Positions 1 to 12,175 of a DNA stretch of 64,000 nt are shown here, in pieces. The DNA comes from Acestrorhynchus altus (Eukaryota; Chordata; Actinopteri; Characiformes; Acestrorhynchidae), in the NCBI GenBank assembly GCA_034509495.1, contig CM067524.1, positions 15,290,592 through 15,354,591 of the forward strand. Reading direction: 5' to 3'. The notes under the pieces were generated by a model. It searched no databases. It saw only the letters and a program-made list of their open reading frames with translations, and was not told the origin of the DNA. The translations under genes and the position numbers were made by a program. The stretch's first letter is position 1. Each line of letters starts with the position of its first letter.

Positions 1-2136
1 AGCACTCCAATGTTATCTGTATGATTTAAGATTGCCCTCAATTTGAGTAGCTGTGGTGGCTCCTCCTTGTGTGCCCCAAATACTGAAAGCTGACACCGCA
101 CTCTCAGCTACCAGGGAGGGACTTTCCCCTGACCCACAGTCTCATTCTCGAGTGAGAATAGCAGGTTGTCATGTGGTGCGGACTGCCCGCCAACTGTCAA
201 CTGCAACCAAAAGGAAAGACCCAAGGGCATGACTCTACTTAAATTTTGCTGCCATTGCGTGCAAAATACACTTGAAATGTTTCATCAGCTACGATTGTTA
301 CTGCATCTAACAAGTAATATGAGATACATGCATAAACCGTTCCAACTAAGTAATCTACAATACAATACATCCACCTGTCTCAGGAAAGGAAAAGGTGAAA
401 ATGTAATTCTAAATCCAACCACAAGGTGGCTCCTTAGTCCAGTCATACAGCTTTTGACGAAAAATAAATAAATAAAAAGGTCAATGCATCTGCTATCAGC
501 AAACTTAACATACAAATCTGTTAAATATACTTACAGATGGACAGAGAATTTCACTAATTATTCTATATGAATTAAACTCAATACTCAATCAAGCTGCTTT
601 TACATATGAACATTGAAATCACCACAGATGTACAAATTCAGTCAATCTGAGAACATTAATAGTGCAGTGAGTAGCGTCCACATAGAAGTATGTCAAAGAG
701 TTGCTTTTAGCAGGGTCACTCCCTCATTTTTGAGCACAGAGTCATAACTGACCAGGCTGTGCCAAAACAAAACTTTTGACTCATGATTACAAGCCTGCAC
801 AGGAAAGCCCACATGACCTCATAACCTGTGAGCAGGTAAACAACCCACTTCTCTCCAGGGCACTAAGCTTGAATGCTGGAATGTGCATTATGTTTAAGAA
901 AGGAGTGAATCAGACATATAAAGATCTATATATGCTTTGCCCACAATAGCCTTTATTTTGTACTGACTCTGGTCAAAATCCCATTCTGGACAAAAAAACA
1001 AACAAAAAACCCAACACCACACAGTGCTTTTTCATGCACTCAGTATTCCAATCTTACACTTAAACTTTCTACAGTCACATAATTATTCACATGGTAATGG
1101 AAACAACATACTCTGATTTCAGAAACTTGGCTAAGCTCTAGAAATCCAATTGAGAAAACATCCGATTTCTTGGATGCTCTTTAACCGGACTTTCTTTGCG
1201 CATGAGTGAAAACAGATTGTGGTTCCAGAAATGAGCAAGTAGCCTTTAACATAGCACTCCAGAGACAATGACAAAACACTTCTTAAATGTAAAGGGATTT
1301 AAATGTTCTTTATTGTCTAGATCAGGGGCGGGCAATTCCGGGCCAAATTCTTGCACATTTTTTTTGCTTTTCCTGCTCAAACACCCCTGCTCTAAATGAA
1401 GAACATTCATATTGTGGCTTGAGGTACGAATAAAAATGGGTTGTACGGGACATTTTCATCACATCTTATTGTTACAAGCTGGTTGCAAAGCAGAAACCCA
1501 GCTGCTTTGGAACGGAATGTTCCATTATATGAATACATAAGTGCCTGAATACATTGGATTACTGACGCTAATTACTTATAAAATCTGATTATTGGCAGTT
1601 ATTGGATTATTGAGTGCACATAAACACACCCTATGTCAAACATCCTATTCAGTCTAATAATAAACTGTGGATTTTTGTGTTTTAAGAGCTGCACTGGCTG
1701 AACATAATCTGTGCTGCAGACCTCACATATAATGCCTAGAAAGAGTTGTCTGTAATGAGGTGGAGGAGATCTTTCTGGGACACCAGCATTGGGTTTCACA
1801 CAATTAACAAAACAGTCATGTTTCTGTTCTAGACCAAGCTAAAACGATACACAGATATGGGATGGCTTAGTTAGTATGACATTCACAATTCTGTTACTAC
1901 CGAACTACTTTGATTTTTCAAACAGTCTGTCCTTCCACACAAGTTCAAAATAAATATCATTTGAAATGAATAACACCATACATTCTTGTCTTCCAGCACA
2001 AAAGTTCACTTCTGCACTACAATTTCTATTTGGGCTTAATAGGATTTGTCCATTAGGGTTGTAGTACACATTTTCACAAAATGATGAACGTCTGAAAATA
2101 CAATAATTTTATGATGTGATGGAATATGGTATTTCA

Positions 2137-2203
2137 TTCTTCTTCTTCTCCTCCTCCTTATTATTATTATTATTATTATTATTGTTATTATTATTATTAT
2201 TAT
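2137..2203. repeat. Compound trinucleotide microsatellite (TTC/CTC/TTA)n
   Basis: Short TTC and CTC runs pass into an uninterrupted TTA run with a single TTG interruption. Confidence 0.9.
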
Positions 2204-2457
2204 CTTCAGATAAATGCCTTTAAAGGAATGCTAATAAAATGAGAATATACAGTAAATAAAAAAGAAGAAAGCTCCACATGAAGTGCAGCTTTTTCAGACT
2301 GTTTCGTATTCACAGTAAGGATTATTTTTTTTATTATGGATTTAATCTGCTGCTAAACAATTGTGCAATGGCGTGTACAGTTGCGTGATTTTTGTTTCTT
2401 TGCTGGTATTAAGCAAATGCACACAATATAATAACCATCAATGTACATACTGTAGAA

Positions 2458-2880
2458 GGGCTGGGCAATGTGGACAAAAAAAAATCATATCCCAATATAT
2501 TTTAGCTAAATGGTGATATGTGATATACGAAATAATATATGATGTGAAAAAATGTATGACACCCCATGAAATCTTTTATCATTTTTATGTATTTAAACAT
2601 ACTAAAATATGTGATCTTTGTTTCATCTTTATAAACACTACATTGTCTTATACCCACTCTGTGGTGTGTGTGAGAGGACCCGAGTAGGGGCAGAGAGGAG
2701 CAGAGTAAAGGAGAAACGTAGAGCAGGGGGCAGTGCAGAGTAAGGGAGCAGACATTATTTTTATATTAAACATGTAAAACTATATAAACAACATGGATTT
2801 AGCCTTGTACTGTGCATTTCTCAATATACCAGGATATGATATGACACATATGATGGTTTATTATCTAAAAATTGTCCATC
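2458..2880. repeat. AT-rich dispersed repeat (ggctgggcaatgtggac type)
   Basis: The block opens with gggctgggcaatgtgg and a run of A followed by atcatatcccaatatatttt, and ends in an AT-rich part with atatgatatgacac. A second fragment with nearly the same 30-bp core is at 39397-39500. I believe this is a fish interspersed repeat, probably a MITE, but the class is not determined. Confidence 0.5.
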
Positions 2881-4288
2881 CATGCAATGCATCTTGGACA
2901 GGAGCATAGAGTCCATGCTGAAGGATTACGCCGAGTGCAGTATAAAGACCTCCAAGTTTTTCTACAATCCTTAAAACAGGTTCTGTTTTAATGACACCCC
3001 GCTCCTGAATCATCTACTACGGTACGTCTGCTGCTACAGCCTAAACCTGATCATGGACAAGCTGGAGTCATCTCTTATCTGGAATCCCCCACTGTTGTGC
3101 CATTGACAGATGGAGGAACCCTCCATGCTTTAATCAATGCTTGGAATGAGCTCAGTGTGCTGGCAGGGATGGCGGCCATTACCCCTGCTGATTCGTGCTA
3201 CACTCCTCCACTCCGAGACCAAAACACTGGTTAGTCGTTCATTAGCAGAACCGCCTATTTGAGGCTTCCGTTTCTCCATACTCCGCAGCAGCAATGTCAT
3301 GCTTCTGGCAGGGGGGGGGTTGCCTTGTTGACTCATTTCGCATGAGCAGAGCTGTGGCATGCAGGGTCAGATGCTGATGGACAGCTGGAGGGCTCTTTCT
3401 GGCAAGGCCTGGAGAGTGACAGATAGGGTGCCCTGCCCACGCCGCTGGATTTACAGCGGCGGTCGATCGGTCATCAATCTTGACACACACCACAGCCTGA
3501 CTTCATTGAGATCGATCCTCCATTATCCACCCCACCCCCACCCCTGCTTCATTCAGCCTTAAACAAATGTGTTCAAGTCATGCCGATGCAGACAATGTGA
3601 GGGGTAAAGGGGGGATAAGTCAAATATGCCAACATTGCAGCAGGTTAATAGCCCTTCATTACACAACAGAGAATCCAGGGTTGCTGGTCTGGAATGAACC
3701 CTGCAGTGGAAAGGAAAATGCGACCCAGCATGGTAGCATAAACATAACGGACTGAATCAGAACAGCTGAAATGGAGACGAAGATTAACATCCAAATGGTA
3801 ATATTGCAGCTAGGCTGCTGCAACGTACTGCAGCTCACAAAGACATGAATGTATTCTTATCCATCTAGTAAAGCTGGGAGTGTAGTGACTGCTTTCTTCT
3901 ACTGCTGTAATGCAAGGCAAAGCTATTTTAAGCTCATTACCTTTGCCTTTGCAAAGCTTGGATCAGATATTAAAGCTGGAGAAAGATTAGTGAGCAGCAA
4001 AGCAAAGGCATCTAAAGAAAGCTAAGAATAACTGAGCGTGTCAAAACAAAAGCAAACACGTCTTGGAGAGGTGGCCATCTCTGAAGGATGCATTCTGTTC
4101 AAAGCTCACAACTTCTGTGCAGTTTATTCATCGTCAGCTGAGCTTTCAGTTTCTTCACTGGTTTGACAGATTTCTACAGTCTTTAGAAAACAAATGCTTT
4201 CTGACAGAGCAGTCTAAACATGACCAACATAAGAACGTGAAAACCAAAAACACCCAAGTGCATCTGGATTTCGGTTGTAAAATCAAAC

Positions 4289-5573
4289 TAGGACTCGGTC
4301 AGTCAGTATCTAACATGCTCGGTCACTCAATATCTAACGCGCTCAATCAGTAACTAGTTAGAATCTATCTAGTGCTCGGTCAGTCAGTATCTTACTAGCG
4401 CTTGGTCAGTCAGTAACTAGGACTCGGTCAGTCAGTAACTAGGACTCGGTCAGTATCTTACGAGCACTCGGTCAATATCTTACTAGCATTCAGTCAGTCG
4501 GTAACTAGGACTCGGTCAATCAGTATTTTACTAGCGCTCGGTCAGTCAGTATCTAACGTGCTCGGTCACTCAATATCTAACGCGCTCAATCAGTAACTAG
4601 TTAGAATCTATCTAGTGCTCGGTCAGTCAGTATCTTACTAGCGCTTGGTCAGTCAGTAACTAGGACTCGGTCAGTCAGTAACTAGGACTCGGTCAGTATC
4701 TTACGAGCACTCGGTCAATATCTTACTAGCATTCAGTCAGTCGGTAACTAGGACTCGGTCAATCAGTATTTTACTAGCGCTCGGTCAGTCAGTATCTAAC
4801 GTGCTCGGTCACTCAATATCTAACGCGCTCAATCAGTAACTAGTTAGAATCTATCTAGTGCTCGGTCAGTCAGTATCTTACTAGCGCTTGGTCAGTCAGT
4901 AACTAGGACTCGGTCAGTCAGTAACTAGGACTCGGTCAGTATCTTACGAGCACTCGGTCAATATCTTACTAGCATTCAGTCAGTCGGTAACTAGGACTCG
5001 GTCAATCAGTATTTTACTAGCGCTCGGTCAGTCAGTATCTAACGTGCTCGGTCACTCAATATCTAACGCGCTCAATCAGTAACTAGTTAGAATCTATCTA
5101 GTGCTCGGTCAGTCAGTATCTTACTAGCGCTTGGTCAGTCAGTAACTAGGACTCGGTCAGTAAGTAACTAGGACTCGGTCAGTCAGTATTTTACTAGCGC
5201 TCGGTCAGTCAGTATCTAACGTGCTCGGTCACTCAATATCTAACGCTCTCAATCAGTAACTAGTTAGAATCTATCTAGTGCTCGGTCAATCAGTATTTTA
5301 CTAGCACTCGGTCAGTCAGTATCTAACTAGTGCTCGGTCAGTCAGCATCTAACTAGTGCTCGGTCAGTATCTTATTAGTGCTCGGTCAGCATCTTACTAG
5401 CGCTCAGTCAGTCGGTAACTATGACTCGGTCAGTCAGTATCTTACTAGAGCTCGGTCAGTCAGTATTTTACTAGCACTCAGTCACTCAATATCTAACGCG
5501 CTCAATCAGTAACTAGTGCTCAGTCAGTCAGTATCTCACTAGCGCTTGGTCAGTCAGTAACTAGGACTCAGTC
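4289..5573. repeat. Complex minisatellite with 243-bp higher-order repeat
   Basis: The array is built from short units of the form CTCGGTCAGTCAGTA followed by TCTTACTAGCG or ACTAGGA. A larger period is clear: the segment starting GGTCACTCAATATCTAACGC occurs at 4321, 4564, 4807, 5050 and 5227. That gives three intervals of exactly 243 bp and one of 177 bp. The three long copies are almost identical, while the units from 5290 on are less ordered. Confidence 0.95.
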
Positions 5574-5601
5574 ATATTTGTATAAGTATTTCGAAGACAA
5601 T

Positions 5602-5697
5602 CACACACACACCCACACACACCCACACACACACACACCCACACACACCCACACCCACACACACCCACACCCACACACACACACACACACACACACA
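5602..5697. repeat. (CA)n microsatellite with CCCACA interruptions
   Basis: CA dinucleotides are broken at intervals by CCCACA. The open frames on both strands here are repeat artefacts. Confidence 0.95.
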
Positions 5698-6447
5698 GGG
5701 AGAGAGGGTGGTGACATCACTGTTTTGCTGGATTTTTGTTTTAAACATGCCATTGATTTGAATATAACAAATAAAACTCAACACATTTAATGGGCCATAA
5801 CTTTTTACTTACACGCCTCACCAGAGTGAAAATTAATCAAACAGACAGTATTCAATGTGTGTTTTCTGTAGAGGATAGACAAACGTTTCACTTGGATAAT
5901 GAACCACACGTCACCTGAACAGGGGTGTCTAAACTTTTGTGCATGACTGTACGTGAGTCACGTACATCCACCCACAATCTAACAGTACCCACACTGTTGA
6001 GCACTTTCATTGTTACTGACTTGATTCAATAACAGACACTGACAATCACAAGTGTTAGCTTTTGCATGTGCATTCAATGACCAATGCGCATGAGTGTGTG
6101 CTGACTGATCCATCTTCACCTTTTCATTACACAGAGGAAGAGAGAAAGTGCAGCATGGGTAAAATTGCCCAAACAGCCACCCACCCACTCAATCAACCAC
6201 TCTTTCTCTCTTGTTTTCTTTCATTCTCTCTCATTCTCCCTCTTTCCTCTCACATTCTGTAGCTCTCTCTCTCTGTATGTCTCTCTTTCTATTTGTATGT
6301 CTATCTTTATGTCTTTCTCGTTCAATCGCCTTCATATTCTCTCTCTCTCTCTCCCTCCCTCCCTCCTCCCAAAAATGCTGACTAACAGAACATGGTTCTA
6401 GCTTGCAGATCAGTAGGAATACCACATGCCAACCACGAACTATTGCC

Positions 6448-6448
<1 letters not shown>

Positions 6449-6496
<48 letters not shown>
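6449..6496. repeat. (CA)24 tract next to the exon 8 donor
   Basis: A 48-bp uninterrupted AC run on the plus strand is a GT/UG run on the ppp3ca transcript, starting at intron position +7 after the exon 8 donor gtaacg. Confidence 0.97.
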
Positions 6497-6497
<1 letters not shown>

Positions 6498-6502
6498 GTT
6501 AC

Positions 6503-6597
6503 CTTTATTATTGTAGACATCTAAGTAGTTTGGTGCTGAGAAGATTGTGATGAGGGAGGGGAAGCCTGTAGTCTGGCTCTTTCTGTACATGCGGTAC
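6503..6597 (-). CDS. ppp3ca: ppp3ca exon 8: C-terminal end of catalytic core
   Basis: This exon gives the last base of Gly287, residues Tyr288 to Lys318 and the first base of Ala319. It reads YRMYRKSQTTGFPSLITIF and SAPNYLDVYNNK. SAPNY is the conserved loop next to the active site of PPP phosphatases, and the following LDVYNN loop contributes to the surface contacted by immunophilin-drug complexes in known structures. The acceptor is gtcag|GTACCG and the donor is AAAG|gtaacg, weaker than most in this gene. A (GT)24 tract on the sense strand begins at the seventh base of the next intron. Exon 9, with the PxIxIT-binding strand and the calcineurin B helix, is not in the window. Confidence 0.97.
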
Positions 6598-8215
6598 CTG
6601 ACAAAGACAAAATCCACACAGTCACTGTCATTATCCAGCGCACTGAATCCATAATCATCCACATCACACAAACCCCAGCCTGCTTATCCAGCCTTTGTCT
6701 CAGTTCTCCTCTATAGTCTACTCTATATTCCTCACAGGTCCTGCTGGGTTGGCTCTGTGGGGTTTTCACTTAGTGCTCAACTCCTCACTGCTATAATCCA
6801 TCAGACTATGAGGCTGGAGGAGGACGAGGGGAGGGGGTCCAAATTACTCAAACAATGACTCAGCAATAATCAATGAAACTCTTGCTGTGCATAGAGCTGA
6901 AATGAACTGACTAAGCAAGAGCAGGGTAATTCCATTTAAGACTGGAGTGAGTAAGCAAAAGTGTCAACCCCAGGCTCTGCTCCTCATAGAAAAGTCTAGT
7001 CTTATATTCCTGATGTAGACTTCTGCTCATAAGGCTAACTTCATTTCGGAAGAGTATGAGGCAACCCTGTACCATGAAAATCTTTTCAAGGCTGAAATTA
7101 GATGAGCTATTGTTTGTGTTTCAGCTGTCTGGGAATTAAGGAGAAAGCCTTGCTTTAAATAAAAAAAGTCTCTACTCTCTAAGGAAGCCTTTCTACTAGC
7201 TCTGACAAATCTGTGTGGATTTGACTGCGTTCAGCAGCAAAGCATTAATAAGGTCATAATGTTTGATGATTATCATCCCATGTCATCCCAAAAGCATTGG
7301 ATGGAGCACCATCATTCCAGAACATTCTGACATTAGAAAATAGGATGCATTTCTGCTCCAAAGAGTCTATTAACTAATCTGTTAGCAATACTTTCCTACA
7401 GTGTCCAGACAAGTATTTGCACATCTGTGTAAGCAAAAGGGTCAACTTAATGTAGATGAATGCATTCATTATAAAGGGTGTCCAATAACACCGCATTATG
7501 AAACATTTTGGTAAACTTAAGTTTAATGGTTCAGACAGCAGTGGTGTCTACATGAATACCTTGTCAATAACTAGAGTTTCTGTGCCTAGATTTATTTGGG
7601 AAAGGAAACTGGAAACACACAATTCCAATCTCATTTCCTTCACTAAACCCCTTTTGCCAATTAGCTCTTGGACAAGTCATTAATACACAGGTCCAGTTTT
7701 TCTAGCCTGCACTGGTGTTTACTCGGTGTGCTTAATTAAAGACTTGAACTGAACACCTGTTTGCACATTAGACTGTTTGGTTTAAACAATGAAGTCCAAA
7801 AATTCAAAAAGGGTCATTTATTTTTTCTTGCAACTGCTTTAATTCATTTATTACTTGTCATTTTTCCAGTTTTGTTACTTAGCTCATAATAAACACAAGC
7901 ACAAAAATGAATTAAAACATTGCAAAATTTGAAGTAAAAATAGTAGAATAAACACATGTTCATTATCTTCAATAACACCACTGTAATCAATTATTACTAA
8001 TTATAGCTTGACAATATTAAATACTTTTAAAATCCTTTGCTGTACATTCTTAAAAATGTGCTTCAAAGGTTTTTTCAGTGCTACCATTTAATTCCATAAA
8101 GAACCATGTCTGTAACAGAGATGTGTGTACTGGCAAAGAACGTTCACATCAAGTGACCTTAGGAAGGTTTCAGTGTGTAGTGTTGGACATGCTGCATAGA
8201 GGCTGAGGAACTTAC
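6598..8215 (-). other. ppp3ca: ppp3ca intron 7
   Basis: This 1618-bp intron lies between exons 7 and 8. It contains one Tc1-like relic at 7252-7490. The remainder (6598-7251 and 7491-8215) is AT-rich with no recognisable gene, RNA or repeat. Confidence 0.9.
7252..7490 (-). mobile_element. Tc1-like transposon relic
   Basis: On the minus strand this resembles the 3' end of a fish Tc1-like transposase: a stretch for a peptide ending in the family-typical P-K-G region, catcccaaaagcattggatg, then a gggtgtcca-type terminal sequence. It is heavily deleted and non-coding. A related fragment is at 9364-9490. Confidence 0.5.
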
Positions 8216-8293
8216 CCAGCGTCCTGTGCTTCATGGGCCCGGATGACGGATAATAAGTTATTATGTTGTAGGAAGTCGCACACAGCAGGATAA
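8216..8293 (-). CDS. ppp3ca: ppp3ca exon 7: RAHEAQ catalytic histidine
   Basis: This short exon completes Ser261 and encodes Tyr262 to Ala286 plus two bases of Gly287. It reads YPAVCDFLQHNN, then LLSVIRAHEAQDA. RAHE contains His281, the last metal ligand of the active site. The acceptor is ttgtag|TTATCC and the donor is GCTGG|gtaagt, a perfect consensus. Two conservative changes relative to human alpha are seen: Asp267 for Glu and Val277-Ile278 for Ile-Leu. QHNN is the alpha version of a segment that is QNNN in beta and gamma. It is easy to miss because it is only 78 nt long, but phase and length agree exactly with its neighbours. Confidence 0.97.
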
Positions 8294-8478
8294 CTACAAA
8301 AAACCCCCAAAAAAAACCCAACAAGCATGAGGTCAATCTTCAGACAGACAAAAGGAGAGAATGAGTATCATTTGAATCCAATACTAAATATTAAAGATAA
8401 AGAACTAAACAAAGAACACAAAGAACACTACACATTAACAGTAGTCAGTTAGGAAGGAAACTTCAGATTAAACCTCTG

Positions 8479-8479
<1 letters not shown>

Positions 8480-8533
<54 letters not shown>
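8480..8533. repeat. (GT)n microsatellite
   Basis: A GT run of about 54 bp with one early GA interruption. Confidence 0.97.
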
Positions 8534-8536
<3 letters not shown>

Positions 8537-9060
8537 AGAGTTAGGGGGAAACCTCAACACTCATGAGCTTAGCGAGGGAGAGAGAGAGCCAAAGCAAACG
8601 TTGTCAGCCATCCTGAAAGGCTAGAAGTGAGTTTCTGGACTTTTCCATGCCACAACCCTCCTCCGACTAGAAAGGAGCTCCCTGGAACTTTCCCATGTTT
8701 ACAACTGGCTTTAGTGACGAGTCGTTGGCTGTCTCCAACCACGGAATAGGCTGTCAAAGCTAAAACAGCATCTTAAACAAGCACCAACTGAGGCATGTTC
8801 CTCAGAAGTATGATGGTCAAAAGGAGGACTCATTTCTCTGGTTTGCAATGCAAAAATGACACACATTAGAATAATGATCACATATTCTATTTGAATAAGG
8901 TTTAGCAAGATCAAAAGCCACCACGGAAGGGTGACTATACAATGGTAATTCTGGGAAATTACAGCAAAATATGGCAGTACCAGCAGTTGCTGGTATACCA
9001 GCCAAAAATCTATATAAACTGATTGGACATGACTAAACATAACTAACTTAAAACTACCTA

Positions 9061-9290
9061 CAATGTGCTGTGTAGGTCGTCCTTGTGCCACCAAAGCAGC
9101 TCAAGTCTGTTGAGGCCTGAACTCCCCAAGAAATCTGTTGCTACAGAAGCTGCTTTGTGGGATCAGGGGTTAACGAATCTTGTGGGTTGTTACTGTGAGC
9201 CTTCACTGTTGTCCTTCCTTAGGCAACTTTTGGTAGAACAGTCCCCTGTTCTGGCATCGAGCCATCCAAACGGCCCTTGTCATTCATAAG
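9061..9290 (-). mobile_element. Tc1-like relic (3' portion)
   Basis: The sequence gtgtaggtcgtccttgtgcc followed by accaaagcagctc resembles the reverse complement of the end of a fish Tc1-like transposase gene whose better-preserved relatives are at 19261 and 46386. Only fragments remain and the right half is doubtful. Confidence 0.45.
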
Positions 9291-9363
9291 TATCGTGTCA
9301 TCTGCTAATTCATTGTTCTTCTAAAATCTAGGGTCTTAAAAAGGAATTTATTGTGCTTTTGTT

Positions 9364-9490
9364 GGAATAAGTGAGGTCAGGGTGTTGGATGATCACAAGG
9401 CCATCTCATCCCAAAAGTGCTGGATGTAGGTTCATATTTTTCTGTCCAATTCTAGTGCATTTGCACAATTGTATCAGCAGTGAGTGCAAA
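9364..9490 (-). mobile_element. Tc1-like relic fragment
   Basis: The fragment reads gtcagggtgttggatgatca, then catctcatcccaaaagtgctgg. It matches the 7252 relic and, in reverse orientation, the 27038-27417 relic, so all three belong to one family. Confidence 0.5.
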
Positions 9491-9496
9491 TTAAAG

Positions 9497-9657
9497 TACC
9501 GTATTTTCCAGACTATAAGCCACACCCACAAAGTAAAAAAAACCGAACAAGCTAGAAAATAACATATATATAAAAAGAAAAAGCTGAACCTCATTATAAG
9601 CCGCATGGTTTAAAGCGTCGGAAAAAAGTAGCGGCTTATAGTCCGGAACATACGGTA
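9497..9657. mobile_element. TA-flanked MITE (CCGTATTTTCC termini), copy 1
   Basis: Inverted termini begin CCGTATTTTCCAGACTATAA on the left and end TTATAGTCCGGAACATACGG on the right, flanked by TA on both sides as in Tc1/mariner-type insertion. It has no coding capacity. It is inverted relative to the copy at 15352. Confidence 0.85.
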
Positions 9658-9744
9658 GCTGAATGTCATTAGAAGACATGTCCACAAACTGTCTCACATA
9701 GTGTAAATCTTATAGCTTTGACAGTTTATATATTGTGTTAAAAA

Positions 9745-9785
9745 TTTATGAATGATAAATGGACCAATAGAAATGGTTCAAAATC
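9745..9785 (-). repeat. Dispersed repeat fragment with ATTGGTCC core
   Basis: The fragment aaatggaccaatagaaatgg is a short copy of a motif also found at 12658-12691, 17050-17090 and 43988-44030. Confidence 0.6.
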
Positions 9786-11812
9786 ACAGGGAATAAAATC
9801 TTTTATGTTGACTTCTATTGGAAGTTGTAACTAATGAAAGTTGGCAGACACTTATCCTCTAATTTGGGCCACTTACATTTAGAATTTTATTGAATGCTAA
9901 ACAATTCAATAGGCAATAGGCACTAATTTTGAAGTCCATCAGACCATGAGAGTGAAGAACACTTGAAGTGAAACGTGTTTGTCTTGAGCTGTTACACTGC
10001 ACCTCACACACCACATCAACTTGCCATTTTGCAAACAAGAAAAAAATAAATAAATCTAATGACGTGCTAGTAAAATGTCAAAAGCAACTCTGGGGTTGAG
10101 CATCTGCATTAATGCTTCACTAGCTAAATGCAAGCAAATGTATATTTTCCTCCTGAGCATTCATTCATCACAGAGCTGATGGTCAGTTCTGAAAACGTGT
10201 GCAAATTTGAATCTTGTGCAATTACACGGCTAGCTTCATGTGTAAAAAAGTTACAAGGGCTCTTGGTGAGATGAAACGTTGGTGAGATTAACGTTTTATC
10301 AGGAGTCTGAACTAGCTTACCATTGATATATTTTGTACAAATCCAAAATGCCTGGTCTGCTTCCATGCAGTGCATCATTTTACTTTTTTGAACATTTTGC
10401 TATGAACGTTTTAAGGGCTGAAGCAGAAGCTATAGCTACAATATAGTGCCTGCAAAACTATGTTACAAGCCTCACTACACAATTCATGGAAAACCAAAGT
10501 AAAACAATAAGCCTATGTTTCCTTCACATAACCATAGTTATTGATAACAGTTTCATTATGTCAAATTTTTTTTTTGGTTTGTTTTTGGTTGTTCCTTTCA
10601 ATTAAAGAGCAACTCTGTGAATTAATTACAAAATGTAGCAACAACAGTCTGGTAGCTGGTTGTGTGTTCTTCTGATAGCACATGACACACAAAAAGAATG
10701 TGTGCTTGCCAGCAAATCTCAGAATACGGTCTGAGTCACATGATGTGATGGCAGTGGGGACAGGGGGCACGGCTTAAAAGTTGAACTCTTGAAATGCAAT
10801 AACAAATGCAATGAATAAACATTCATGATTCTTCAATGGTTTCAAAGTAAAATATTCAGATTGAAGCAAATTTGAGACATTGACTGCTTCCTACAAAAAA
10901 ACAACAACTGATAATTGATTATTGGACATTATATGTAATTATTTGATAACCAAAACTGAATCACACAGTAAAATGCCACACCCTAGGAGAGGAGAATAAC
11001 TCCACGCTTGCTCTTTATGTCTTAAGTTGCAGCAAAGCTTTGCAGAGATCAACCCAACAATGAACATCACTCCAACCAAACACATTCTGTATCTTTTCAG
11101 GTTTCTTATGACTGTATCTTATCTGTTCTAATACTAAAACAGCAGCAATAATAACAGGTCATTCAGTCCACTCTGTTCCCCCCACTCTGCCATCCTGTCC
11201 TGTGCTTTTGCTTTCTTGTGCACTGCTTTCAATGTTCATTCCTCAGTAACTGACCTCAAGAACGCTACATTCACAAATCCTGGCTTGCATAGGAACCTGA
11301 ATCATTGCAGTCTGGCAGTGAATGCAGACTAGATAATAATAATGCAAACAATGAATGTGAATCTTTGGATGCTGTGTGGTGTAAAATGTTGGGTGTGCAG
11401 TTGCCTTAAGGTTCTTTGGCAGCTGAATGGCACGAGACTTCTGTCTGTGTTGCTATGTGATCAGCAGCGAAACAGCATAAGTCACGCTTAAATGGTAGCA
11501 AATGTGTTAATTAGCTGTACATTTTCCCTTTTATTTTGACCTATGTGCTATTTCTGCAGTGGAACTGCCAGGCAGAAGAAAAGTATGTTCATGAACACCG
11601 GCTTAACCAAAACAACATAATTAGATTTTCGAGTCTGTTATCTTGTTTACTGGTTTAGGCTATTTTGGGAGAAATGTTAAAACTGCTGTGCACAAAAAGC
11701 ACAGCAACTCTAAACGAATATGCTACATAAAAAGAGATCTATACTATATAAGATCTATACAGATATCAGTATAAGAAGTGATTAGGAAGTGATGTTTGGG
11801 AATTCAAGCATT

Positions 11813-12175
11813 CATCCACCCATCCATCCATCCATCCATCCATCCATCCATCCATCCATCCATCCATCCATCCATCCATTTTCTATACCGCTTATAGTGT
11901 CACGGGGGAGCCGGTGCACAGCCGGCAACTCTGAGCGCAAGGGAAAGAAAACAACCCTAAACAGGGCGCTACTCCATCGTAGGGCTCACACACACTCACA
12001 CACTAAGGGCCACTTTAGAGTCACCAATTCACCTACCTACCGTGGGGGAAAATGGAGTACCTGCAAACTGGAGAACATGCAAACTCCACACAGAAATTTC
12101 TCAGGTCGCCCCACCCGGGCATCACCCTTCTTGCTGTGAGGCAACAGCGCTATCCACTGCGCCACTGTGCCGCCC
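11813..12175 (-). mobile_element. Non-LTR retroposon (SINE/LINE-tail type) with 13-bp target-site duplication
   Basis: On the minus strand the element starts gggcggcacagtggcgcagt, carries a ctccacagtttgcatg-type middle, and ends with ataagcggtatagaaa and a (ATGG)n tail. This layout is common for teleost retroposons. It is flanked by the perfect direct repeat GAATTCAAGCATT at 11800-11812 and 12176-12188, the signature of target-primed insertion. The ATCC tract at 11816-11879 is its tail, not an independent microsatellite. Confidence 0.9.

Larger units (their letters stand above)
1..6502 (-). other. ppp3ca: ppp3ca intron 8 (partial)
   Basis: This is the start of the intron that follows exon 8; its 3' end and exon 9 lie left of the window. 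No frame encodes the expected exon 9 peptide. 1-2130 is unique AT-rich sequence in which I recognise only a possible hAT-type fragment near 1320-1400. A trinucleotide tract follows at 2137-2203, an AT-rich dispersed repeat at 2458-2880, a GC-richer unique block at 3040-3560, a large tandem array at 4289-5573 and two CA tracts. The segment 5880-5955 ends in a motif of the type seen at Tc1-like termini (ggggtgtctaaacttttg). Confidence 0.85.

Noticed and set aside
1..6502. Search for ppp3ca exon 9
   Set aside because: No frame encodes the expected LKYENN/NIRQFNCS-type peptide, so it must lie left of the window.
11789..12139. 116-codon plus-strand ORF starting HPPIHPSIHPS
   Set aside because: It is the reverse of the retroposon and its ATCC tail.
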